From contig DARQ01000068.1 of the NCBI GenBank assembly GCA_002503395.1, positions 1 to 10,548 of the forward strand: a DNA stretch of 10,548 nucleotides, given 5' to 3'. The position numbers and the translations under genes are program-made. Source of the DNA: Euryarchaeota archaeon UBA60. GTDB taxonomy: Archaea > Thermoplasmatota > Poseidoniia > Poseidoniales > Poseidoniaceae. Positions 1 through 6,455 of the stretch are shown one piece after another (positions within the stretch are counted from its first letter, which is position 1; each line of letters starts with the position of its first letter). Below the pieces are notes generated by a model, which was not told where the DNA came from, ran no database searches, and saw nothing but the letters and a program-made list of their open reading frames with translations.

Positions 1-21
1 TACCCTCTGTAACTATCCGAA

Positions 22-306
22 TTAATTGGCTTCCATCTCAAATCCACATTTTTTACATTTGCAGTGGTATCCCTCACTGTATGGTTCGCATATCATAGTT
101 CCACCACATCCCGGACAAGATTCAGTATAAGATTCTACGGCCATCCACAAATGCTCCTCCGGTGTAGTTCCCATATCATGACCGGTGGGGTTAGTGCATA
201 TTATATTGACTAACTTCAAATCAATTCGGATAGGTTGGAAGGGTTCATCCGAAACCCCTTCCGGCCGAATGTGGTAGTTTGATGGGCTTTCAGTGGGTCT
301 GTGCAA
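22..306 (-). CDS. Small zinc-ribbon protein, hypothetical
   Basis: This ORF encodes up to 94 residues. Its C-terminal 31 residues carry six cysteines: a CPGCGG knuckle (C64, C67), then C73, C82, C84 and C87, the last two in a C-x2-C-G knuckle. Two such knuckles are the pattern of a zinc ribbon, so a zinc-binding role in nucleic-acid or protein contact is likely; the partner is unknown. The start is uncertain. The longest form uses TTG at 306, 15 bp after an in-frame stop. An ATG at 174 would give 50 residues and keep the whole ribbon. Neither has a clear ribosome-binding site. It lies 51 bp downstream of the NAD kinase-like gene on the same strand and could be cotranscribed with it. It looks more AT-rich than its neighbours. 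I recognise no specific family, and the N-terminal 44 residues may not be translated. Confidence 0.5.
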   Translation of the reverse strand: MHRPTESPSNYHIRPEGVSDEPFQPIRIDLKLVNIICTNPTGHDMGTTPEEHLWMAVESYTESCPGCGGTMICEPYSEGYHCKCKKCGFEMEAN

Positions 307-357
307 ACGCTTGTGCGTCTACCTGTGATAACACCATTCGATGGGCACTACAAGCAA

Positions 358-1539
358 TCAGTCGTTCTCTATTCTCATTATACGAGTGGTGCGAAAACCC
401 TGCAGGAGTTTGACATATTTTCGTTGTTGGAATTCATCGTCCAAGTCTGGGTCCCCGGTATCGATTCTAATTTTTTCGAGTGCGAGTAGTTTGGCCGGAG
501 TGACCACCCCGAGGATATTGTCCAGGCCTACCGCCCGCAGGACTTCGGGGGAAAGTTGCAGATTGCCGCGCCCGATGAGGAAACCTTGACCCCCCATCGG
601 CGAGAGCAGCAGCAGTTTCTCTCCCTCGTGTCGCCCGATAATCTCGAGCAATTGTGCCTCGTTAAGGTCCGCTTCGAGTGGCTCTGGCCACTCGGCACAG
701 GAGATGTCGATACCCAGCAAGGTGGTCTCATGCCCACAGAGTCTGGCGATTTCTCGCAACGTCCCGCCACTTCCCCATATCACCATCAGTTCTGGATTGG
801 CCTCAATCAGAGTGTTGATGTGCTCAGCCAAAGCCGCAATCGTCTCGCTTTCATCAGCCGCCATCACCTGTTCCTTGGCTCCCTGCATCCACCTCGGACT
901 GCTAGGTGTCATCGCCTCGCCGTACATCCTGACCCGCCATTCGCCTTGCCGGTAGACCTCTTCGTCGAGGTCCATGACCTCGGTTCGCCCTGGCAGTAAA
1001 TCCCCATCCAGAAAGGCGCGAATCACTTCGGCGCCAGCCCTAGGGGTGGTGGCGAAACAGCCACTGTGCATCTTGACTCCGCCAGGAATTCCCACAATCG
1101 GCAACTCACCGGCTTCGGCCTCGGACAGAGCCGCGACGATATCGCGAGTGGTTCCATCACCCCCACCGTAAACCAGCAGGTCGAGATCGCATTTGACGAG
1201 TTTCTTGACCGCTGCGGCGGTATCTTCAGCACTGGTGGATTCACCGATTTCGCCAACCAGTTCAACCTCCCAAGCCGGCTCGGCGGTGGTACTTTGGGAG
1301 AGGGTTTGGCTAAGCCAGGTCTCACCCATCCTCCCAGCCCAGGCGATAATCGTCAATGCTTCACTGAGGGGACGTTGCTCGACCAGTTCAGCCAGACGCA
1401 GCATAGCCGTAGCCACCCTCGGCCCACTGCAGTCTACAGCCCCTGCCGCTCGTGCAGTCTCAGCCAGTCCATCCGAGCCCTTGTATCCTAAACGACCCCC
1501 TAATCCAGCATCGGGATTGACGACCAGTCCGATTCTCAT
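358..1539 (-). CDS. NAD kinase-like protein (COG3199 / AcoX-type ATP-NAD kinase family)
   Basis: The 393-residue product resembles the long NAD kinase relatives of COG3199, whose fold binds ATP or polyphosphate and, in true NAD kinases, phosphorylates NAD to NADP. Residues 1-15 form a beta strand and glycine-rich turn (IGLVVNPDAGLGGRLG). The family signature GGGDGT is at 125-130, followed by TRDI. A GIPGGVKMHSG stretch lies at 150-160, and SPMGGQGFLIGRGN at 313-326 fits the C-terminal sandwich domain. It is longer than the roughly 290-residue classical enzyme, as expected for this subgroup. An upstream in-frame start at 1587 exists, but the start at 1539 is preferred: it begins directly with the first strand and has GGGAGG seven bases upstream. 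The gene is divergent from the acidic-protein gene. Whether it makes NADP or phosphorylates something else cannot be read from sequence. Confidence 0.9.
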   Translation of the reverse strand: MRIGLVVNPDAGLGGRLGYKGSDGLAETARAAGAVDCSGPRVATAMLRLAELVEQRPLSEALTIIAWAGRMGETWLSQTLSQSTTAEPAWEVELVGEIGESTSAEDTAAAVKKLVKCDLDLLVYGGGDGTTRDIVAALSEAEAGELPIVGIPGGVKMHSGCFATTPRAGAEVIRAFLDGDLLPGRTEVMDLDEEVYRQGEWRVRMYGEAMTPSSPRWMQGAKEQVMAADESETIAALAEHINTLIEANPELMVIWGSGGTLREIARLCGHETTLLGIDISCAEWPEPLEADLNEAQLLEIIGRHEGEKLLLLSPMGGQGFLIGRGNLQLSPEVLRAVGLDNILGVVTPAKLLALEKIRIDTGDPDLDDEFQQRKYVKLLQGFRTTRIMRIEND

Positions 1540-1546
1540 GCCAATG

Positions 1547-1552
1547 CCTCCC
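1547..1552 (-). promoter_or_regulatory. Ribosome-binding site deciding the NAD kinase-like start
   Basis: On the minus strand GGGAGG is followed by seven bases and the ATG at 1539. This is a near-ideal Shine-Dalgarno match and spacing. It favours the 1539 start over the longer in-frame ATG at 1587, which would add 16 residues before the first conserved strand. Confidence 0.65.
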
Positions 1553-1588
1553 GCTCGGGCATCAAAGGCGAGTTGTGGGCAAGACATG

Positions 1589-1601
1589 AAGGCGACGCCT
1601 T
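1589..1601. repeat. 13-bp dyad in the divergent gap
   Basis: AAGGCG-A-CGCCTT is a perfect dyad with 6-bp arms around one central base. It lies between the divergent starts at 1539 (minus) and 1628 (plus). The single-base centre makes an RNA hairpin impossible without opening the stem, so a dimeric repressor site is the more natural reading, but a dyad this short can occur by chance. No clear TATA box was seen in this 88-bp gap. Confidence 0.3.
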
Positions 1602-1627
1602 GAAGCGGTCGACATCAATCCGCGGTT

Positions 1628-2122
1628 GTGGCGAGAAAGCGGGCCGATAGTCTTGAGGAACTTGTTGCCAAAGGAATGGCTGAGTTCGGCTTGGTTGATG
1701 AGAGTGTACCATACACTCCACTATCCTTAGACCAATCTGATGACCAAACCATTGAACAGCCAACCAGTTCTCCTGCAACCCAAGAAGTCAAAGAACTCAT
1801 CAAATCGGTGCAAGCGGTCGAGACCCGTACAAGTTGGATAATCCCCGGTAAAACTGACGAGCCAGCCCACGAAATGGATACCAATCCCGACCCCACCGTC
1901 GAGCTAAGCGCTGACGAACCTGAATCGCCCGCCGAGCCGGTCGAACAATTACATCCTGCTCCTTCCTCTGGGCAAGGTGATTGGAATGAGGCCTTCACTC
2001 CCGAACCGGAGCCGGAATTGGAGTCCGAACCCGAGGTGGAGCCAGCCAAAGAAGCGCCAACTCCACAACCACCAAGGGTGGTCAAGCCAGCCTTTTCGGG
2101 TGATCTGGAAATCGAATGGTAA
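1628..2122 (+). CDS. Acidic, proline-rich, probably disordered protein of unknown function
   Basis: The product has 164 residues and a GTG start; the upstream in-frame ATG at 1586 is closed by TGA at 1601. I do not recognise a family. Residues 1-22 look like a basic start followed by an amphipathic helix (RKRADSLEELVAKGMAEFGL), and residues 52-66 form a second short helix. The rest is rich in E, D, P, S and T, with a Pro-Glu repeat at about 125-142. A tail of about 15 residues (KPAFSGDLEIEW) ends in tryptophan and may be a short binding motif. There is no signal peptide or membrane segment, so it is probably cytoplasmic and largely unstructured. The opposite strand is also open over most of the gene, but its translation is a Ser/Gly low-complexity mirror of the Pro-Glu tract. 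No ribosome-binding site is evident, so the message may be leaderless. Confidence 0.68.
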   Translation: MARKRADSLEELVAKGMAEFGLVDESVPYTPLSLDQSDDQTIEQPTSSPATQEVKELIKSVQAVETRTSWIIPGKTDEPAHEMDTNPDPTVELSADEPESPAEPVEQLHPAPSSGQGDWNEAFTPEPEPELESEPEVEPAKEAPTPQPPRVVKPAFSGDLEIEW

Positions 2123-2124
2123 CC

Positions 2125-4008
2125 CTATTCCTCAACCGTACAGTGGGGATACACTTCATGCATCACCGGCACGAACATGTCCTCACAGGTTCTGCTCACC
2201 GTCGACAGTGAAAGCGTGCTCGACTCATCTAGGAATACCGTCACCGGCTGAGTGCTGACCGCACTGGGCACGTAATCCATACCGGTTTGGGTGATGACCA
2301 ACCTGATGCTGTCTCCAGCCGACACGACCACATCCATGGCGAAGAATTCCATTTTCGCCAACACGGTCTGACCCGGCACCAATACCTGACCGGTCTTGCC
2401 ACCATCGGCAAAACGCAGATCCATCACCGCATGGCCGAGATGGGTGCCATCACTACCGCGCTGTAGTTCAGCAAAGAGATGGCCGCTGGCCGGAAGTTGT
2501 TGCAGTAATGAAAGGCTAGCGGTGATGTGCAAGGTCGGCATACCGACGATTCTCAAGTCACTCTCCATCGTCCCACAATCGAGCACGGTGGTGCTGGTCA
2601 AGGTGATGGATTCACCACCGGATTCGAGACTACATGCATCCAAGGTGATTGCCAGCCACTCTTGGTCGGCCGGCGGGTAGGTCTCCTCGACTCTCCAGCC
2701 GCCTTTATCATCCTGGATTTCGGCAATCAAGCGCGGCTGGGGGCCTAGGTCGCGCAGATAGAAATCGAACCACTCGAGCAGGTCGTCAGCCCAGTCCCAG
2801 CGCAATGACCAGGGGTAGGCAATCCCCCCTTCGTGACCACTTATCCGATCGGGATATTCGTGCCCCCATTGCCCATACAACCCCTTGACCTCGAAACCTG
2901 CATCGATCGTAATCTGATGGGTGGGAAAGGCCATGTGGGGGTCGACATTCCAATCCTGCATTCCGTGGATGATGTAGATTGAGCCGTTGTAAACTTCCAT
3001 TGCCCGGTCAAGGAAGTAACGCTCCTCCCAGTAATCACTGCCCATCCAAGCAAGGTTATCACCGGTCATGTAGGCAGCAGCCCCAGCGTAATATCCTTCC
3101 ATATAACCCTCACAGGCATTCTCGATATCCTCGCCATCGCCATCCAATCCGAAAGAGCCGTAGACTCCGTTATGCATTATCGCCCCCCGAGCCTCCATAC
3201 TGCCATTGCGCCACATCAATTCGTGCACGCCGATAAGACCCGACATCGGAACGATAGTTGCCAAATGCTCTGAGCCGGAGGCGGCGGCATTCCAAGGGGT
3301 TGAACCGTCGTAGGATTTTCCGATTGCCGCGACCTTGCCATTCGACCAGGATTGTACTCCCAGCCAGTCGATTGCGGCCTTAATCCCAGCTTGCTCATCC
3401 AAGCCCATCAAGTCCATGCAATGGTTCGATTCACCGGTTCCGAAGACCGATACCTGCGCCACGCCATAGCCGTGGGGAACGTAATTCTCAATCAGGAACC
3501 GACCCAGTCGGTCGGCTGGGGTGAGGGCTTCGACATCACCGTCGCCGTAATATGGGCCAATCTCGGTGATGACGGGCACCTTGCAGAACACCGGGATTTC
3601 CTCTAAGGTGAAATCACAACCCTCAATCACGGGCAACCACAATCCCATGTGAACCTCGGCTCCGCCAGTTGCCCCGGCTCCACCGTCACTCAAGACAATC
3701 TCTGGAACGGGTACGAAGACCGAGAGTGGCTCTCCAATACCATAGGTGCCATTCCAAGAGACTCGACTGAATATGTCTTCGTCGAGGTATTGCTGGCCCG
3801 AGCGCTCTTCAACGGGAGGGAGCCAATGGGATTCGCCCGACCCCGAGACCAATTCGTCGGCCAGTGGACTGCCGATTGTGACTGCGAGAATGATGAATAG
3901 AACGACGATGGTGATGGTCGAGGCCAGGGCGATGTTGAGTTGGCGGGTCTCGCGGCGCTCGGTGGCCGAGCCAGCCGAGACCTCGGCCATCAGCACCTCA
4001 TCGGCCAT
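2125..4008 (-). CDS. Membrane-anchored S15/CocE/NonD-family alpha/beta hydrolase (X-Pro dipeptidyl-peptidase-like)
   Basis: This 627-residue serine hydrolase matches the CocE/NonD and X-Pro dipeptidyl-peptidase (S15) family, which cleaves Xaa-Pro dipeptides or esters. A short cytoplasmic leader is followed by one hydrophobic segment at about 25-47 (ALASTITIVVLFIILAVTIG). It lacks an obvious cleavage site, so it probably anchors the enzyme with its catalytic part outside. The nucleophile elbow GKSYDG places Ser at 232. GMQDWNVDP gives the acid at Asp 352, and GQWGHEYPD gives His 383. The last 200 residues form the beta-rich C-terminal domain typical of the family (SGHLFAELQ, VLVPGQT). Ser-Tyr after Gly-Lys is the usual S15 signature. 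ATG at 4008 is chosen; a TTG two codons earlier is possible. The stop faces the acidic-protein stop across 2 bp. The true substrate (peptide or ester) cannot be told from sequence. Confidence 0.93.
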   Translation of the reverse strand: MADEVLMAEVSAGSATERRETRQLNIALASTITIVVLFIILAVTIGSPLADELVSGSGESHWLPPVEERSGQQYLDEDIFSRVSWNGTYGIGEPLSVFVPVPEIVLSDGGAGATGGAEVHMGLWLPVIEGCDFTLEEIPVFCKVPVITEIGPYYGDGDVEALTPADRLGRFLIENYVPHGYGVAQVSVFGTGESNHCMDLMGLDEQAGIKAAIDWLGVQSWSNGKVAAIGKSYDGSTPWNAAASGSEHLATIVPMSGLIGVHELMWRNGSMEARGAIMHNGVYGSFGLDGDGEDIENACEGYMEGYYAGAAAYMTGDNLAWMGSDYWEERYFLDRAMEVYNGSIYIIHGMQDWNVDPHMAFPTHQITIDAGFEVKGLYGQWGHEYPDRISGHEGGIAYPWSLRWDWADDLLEWFDFYLRDLGPQPRLIAEIQDDKGGWRVEETYPPADQEWLAITLDACSLESGGESITLTSTTVLDCGTMESDLRIVGMPTLHITASLSLLQQLPASGHLFAELQRGSDGTHLGHAVMDLRFADGGKTGQVLVPGQTVLAKMEFFAMDVVVSAGDSIRLVITQTGMDYVPSAVSTQPVTVFLDESSTLSLSTVSRTCEDMFVPVMHEVYPHCTVEE

Positions 4009-4055
4009 GGGCAAAGGCCGTCACTTTCACGCTTCAATGTTCGTAACTAAAGAGC

Positions 4056-4061
4056 ATTATA
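4056..4061 (-). promoter_or_regulatory. Possible TATA box for the S15-type hydrolase gene
   Basis: On the minus strand TATAAT lies about 48-53 bases before the ATG at 4008. In an archaeon this would place transcription start roughly 20-25 bases before the start codon. The surroundings are among the few AT-rich stretches in this divergent gap. No clear BRE element is seen beside it, so the call is weak. Confidence 0.3.
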
Positions 4062-4116
4062 CTCGAGTTCAAGGATATTCGATTCTTAGTATTGAACTGG
4101 AAGGTACGCATTGTTT

Positions 4117-4135
4117 GGGTTTGGTTTGGGTTGGG
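4117..4135 (+). repeat. G/T-rich tract with four G-runs, possible two-tetrad quadruplex
   Basis: Four G-runs (GGG, GG, GGG, GGG) are separated by two- or three-base T spacers. The tract lies 42-60 bases before the ThrRS start, on the coding strand. This spacing fits a two-layer G-quadruplex in DNA or in the ThrRS leader RNA. It could also be simple low-complexity sequence; a shorter GGGTTTGGG tract follows the membrane-protein stop at 9006-9014. Confidence 0.4.
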
Positions 4136-4150
4136 TTGATGAACGTCCGA

Positions 4151-4167
4151 CGACCCCGTAGGGGTCG
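4151..4167 (+). repeat. Perfect hairpin just before the ThrRS start
   Basis: CGACCCC (4151-4157) and GGGGTCG (4161-4167) are perfectly complementary across the loop GTA. The stem is all G-C except one A-T pair, so it should be stable in RNA. It ends nine bases before the ATG at 4177, where it could affect ribosome access or act as a leader element. No U-run follows, which argues against an intrinsic terminator. Confidence 0.6.
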
Positions 4168-4176
4168 GGCAGCCCC

Positions 4177-6207
4177 ATGAGCATGGTCGATATCACCCTC
4201 CCAGACGGCTCGGTCAACGAGTATTCCTCAGGCATCTCCGCCGGTGAAGTGGTCGAGGACATACTCGGGCGCAAGCACGGCTGTCTGGCGGCAGAGGTCG
4301 ATGGCGTCGAGCGCGACTTCTCCTTCCCCCTCGCCTCCGATGCGGCCGTCTCAGGGATTCTGGCCGACTCCCCTGCAGGAATGCACATCCTGCGCCACAG
4401 CGCTGCCCACCTGCTTGCCCAAGCGGTGATGGAGTTGTATCCTGGGGCCAATCCGACCATCGGGCCTGCCATCGAGCGTGGTTTCTACTACGACTTCGCG
4501 ATGCCACCGATCGATGAGTCGGAACTGAAGGCGATACAGAAGAAGATGCACGAATTGGCGCGCAAGAACCTCGCGGTCGAGCGAGTTGAGTGTTCTGATT
4601 CCGAACTTTCTGAACTATTCTCTGCCAACCCCTACAAATTGGAGATTATCGCCGACAAGTTGGAGGATGGGGGTGGCTCAACCATCTACCGTCAGGGTGA
4701 GTGGTACGACCTGTGCCTTGGCCCGCACGTTGCCAGTACCTCGAAATTGATGAATGTTAGACTGACCAGTATGTCAAGCGCATACTGGAGAGGCGACCAA
4801 TCGCGTGAGCAGTTAGTACGCATCTACGGTTTGGTCGAGCCGACCAAGGAAGCCCTGAAGTCCACAATGTCGCGAATTGAGGAAGCGAAGAAGCGCGACC
4901 ATCGCAAACTGGGCAGGGACTTACAGTTGTTCCACATCGATGAGGAGGTCGGTCAAGGGCTGATTCTATGGACCCCCAGGGGAGCTGTCATTCGACAGGA
5001 ATTACAGGATTTCATCTCTGTTGAGTTGCGCCGCCAGGGTTACTCTCAGGTATTCACCCCACATATCGGAAAATTAGCTTTGTACCGCCGTAGTGGCCAT
5101 TTCCCCTACTACCAAGAGAGCCAGTACCCACCTTTGGTCGAGCGGGAACTGATGAGCAAACTTGCCGATGAGGGTTGTACCTGTGGTGAATTATCAAACT
5201 TGATGGGAGCCGGAGAGATTGAAGGTTATCTGCTGAAACCGATGAACTGCCCGCACCACATCAAAATCTACTCGAGTCAGGCTCGCTCTTATCGAGACCT
5301 GCCACTGAGGTTGTCCGAGTTCGGCACCGTCTATCGCTGGGAGCAATCTGGTGAGATTTCGGGAATGACGCGGGTGCGCGGTTTCACCCAGGACGATGCG
5401 CACCTGTTCGTGACCGAGGAACAAATTGCCGCAGAGGTGCTCGGTTGTATCGAAATCGTGCAGATTATATTCGGCACTTTGGGGATGACCGATTATCGAG
5501 TACGAGTCGGCATGCGCGACCAGGATTCAAGCAAGTATGTTGGCGATTCAGAAAAATGGGATAAAGCCGAAGCTGCCTGCCTAGCCGCAGTCGAAAGCCT
5601 TGGTGTAGAGTTCAGCGAAGAGCCCGGTGAGGCGGCTTTCTACGGACCCAAAATCGACTTCATAGTCAGAGACGTAATCGGCCGAGAATGGCAACTCGGC
5701 ACGGTTCAGGTCGACTACAATCTACCCGAGCGCTTCGAGTTGGAATACACCGGTGCCGATGGAGGTAAGCACCGTCCGGTGATGATTCATCGCGCCCCGT
5801 TCGGAAGTATGGAACGCTTCGTCGGGGTACTCATCGAACACTTCGCCGGTAAATTTCCGACCTGGCTCTCTCCGACCCAAGTGCACATCATCACCATCTC
5901 CGAGAAGCACACCGAATGGGCTGATGAGGTGACGGCCGCCCTGAAGGAGGCTGGGGTACGCATCGAGTCGGATACCTCTGATGCGACCATCGGCAAGAAA
6001 ATCCGCACTCACCGCAAGATGCAACCACCCTATCTACTAATCATCGGTGATGAAGAGGTCGCCAATAATACCGTCAGCCTGCGCGGACGCAATAACGTGC
6101 AACGCAATGGTATTCCATTATTTGATTTCGTGGCTGAACTGCGGGCTGAAATCGAGAGTAAATCGGCGCAACTCAACCTGACCCCCCCCCCCTCGACAGA
6201 GGATTAA
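4177..6207 (+). CDS. thrS: Threonyl-tRNA synthetase, bacterial-type with TGS and N2 editing domains
   Basis: The 676-residue enzyme charges tRNA-Thr with threonine in the cytoplasm. It aligns with the bacterial layout from residue 3 onward. The TGS domain is at about 3-65. The N2 editing domain (about 66-230) has the HxxxH motif H74/H78 plus C180 and H184, so clearing of mischarged serine should be intact. The class II catalytic core spans about 250-560, with zinc ligands C358 (MNCPHH), H409 (DDAH) and H538 (MIHRAPFG), motif 2 Arg 387 (TVYRWEQ) and motif 3 Arg 547 (GSMERF). The anticodon-binding domain is at about 565-665. It lacks the D-Tyr-deacylase-like N-terminus common in archaeal ThrRS. 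A core insertion at about 320-348 carries CTCG. Core phrases (SGHFPYY, EQSGEISGMTRVRGFTQDDAH) recall the Planctomycetes/Bacteroidetes-like bacterial branch. ATG at 4183 is an alternative start. Confidence 0.98.
   Translation: MSMVDITLPDGSVNEYSSGISAGEVVEDILGRKHGCLAAEVDGVERDFSFPLASDAAVSGILADSPAGMHILRHSAAHLLAQAVMELYPGANPTIGPAIERGFYYDFAMPPIDESELKAIQKKMHELARKNLAVERVECSDSELSELFSANPYKLEIIADKLEDGGGSTIYRQGEWYDLCLGPHVASTSKLMNVRLTSMSSAYWRGDQSREQLVRIYGLVEPTKEALKSTMSRIEEAKKRDHRKLGRDLQLFHIDEEVGQGLILWTPRGAVIRQELQDFISVELRRQGYSQVFTPHIGKLALYRRSGHFPYYQESQYPPLVERELMSKLADEGCTCGELSNLMGAGEIEGYLLKPMNCPHHIKIYSSQARSYRDLPLRLSEFGTVYRWEQSGEISGMTRVRGFTQDDAHLFVTEEQIAAEVLGCIEIVQIIFGTLGMTDYRVRVGMRDQDSSKYVGDSEKWDKAEAACLAAVESLGVEFSEEPGEAAFYGPKIDFIVRDVIGREWQLGTVQVDYNLPERFELEYTGADGGKHRPVMIHRAPFGSMERFVGVLIEHFAGKFPTWLSPTQVHIITISEKHTEWADEVTAALKEAGVRIESDTSDATIGKKIRTHRKMQPPYLLIIGDEEVANNTVSLRGRNNVQRNGIPLFDFVAELRAEIESKSAQLNLTPPPSTED
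6182..6192 (+). repeat. thrS: Run of eleven C near the end of thrS
   Basis: Eleven consecutive cytosines encode the Pro-Pro-Pro tail six codons before the stop. Such runs slip easily in replication and are error-prone in sequencing. A one-base change would alter only the last few residues beyond the anticodon-binding domain, so the effect on the enzyme should be small. Confidence 0.9.
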
Positions 6208-6212
6208 TCCCA

Positions 6213-6254
6213 GCACGAGCACCTTTGAATCTAAACGCGTAGCGGTGCTCGTGC
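6213..6254 (+). repeat. 11-bp perfect inverted repeat after thrS, possible 3' stem-loop
   Basis: GCACGAGCACC (6213-6223) and GGTGCTCGTGC (6244-6254) pair perfectly around a 20-base loop. It begins six bases after the ThrRS stop codon. It could protect or end the thrS message. No strong U-run follows (CTTGGTATTTCTGCTTCTTT is only pyrimidine-rich), so an intrinsic terminator is not proven. A binding site for a dimeric protein is the alternative. The remainder of the 248-bp gap up to 6455 is pyrimidine-rich and shows no convincing gene or promoter. Confidence 0.55.
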
Positions 6255-6431
6255 CTTGGTATTTCTGCTTCTTTCTGAACTTCGCACTTCCCTCGCCTTC
6301 GACTCAGTCCTGTAATCACCCCCGGGCCACTCGCACCACCCTATTCCACCCCTCAGGTTGGGTTTTCCTCCATCCAGCCAATCCGAATCATTGCTTTCCG
6401 TGTCCCCGGAGAGTTGAAGACCCTAAGAACA

Positions 6432-6454
6432 AAGCCACCCCCAAAGGGTGGCTT
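6432..6454 (+). repeat. 9-bp perfect hairpin abutting the start of the membrane/TPR gene
   Basis: AAGCCACCC (6432-6440) and GGGTGGCTT (6446-6454) pair perfectly around CCAAA. The stem ends one base before the ATG at 6456. The 3' arm contains GGTG, a partial Shine-Dalgarno match five bases from the ATG, so the folded RNA would hide the ribosome site. It could instead be the remains of a terminator for the upstream gene. If the TTG at 6414 were the true start, the hairpin would be inside the coding region. Confidence 0.6.
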
Positions 6455-6455
6455 G

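Noticed and set aside
307..318. ACGC-TTGT-GCGT mini-hairpin before the zinc-ribbon ORF
   Set aside because: A four-base stem is expected often by chance and has no T-run or other support.
556..999. Plus-strand ORF opposite the NAD kinase-like gene
   Set aside because: It is a shadow of a well-supported kinase-family gene; it shows no recognisable motifs.
1615..2085. Long minus-strand ORF opposite the acidic-protein gene
   Set aside because: Its translation is Ser/Gly low complexity that mirrors the Pro-Glu repeat of the plus strand; the plus-strand product has a sensible helical start and ends exactly at the gene junction.
6208..6455. tRNA or other structured RNA gene in the gap after thrS
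   Set aside because: No T-loop GTTCGA-type sequence, no cloverleaf or acceptor pairing was found; only two separate inverted repeats are visible.
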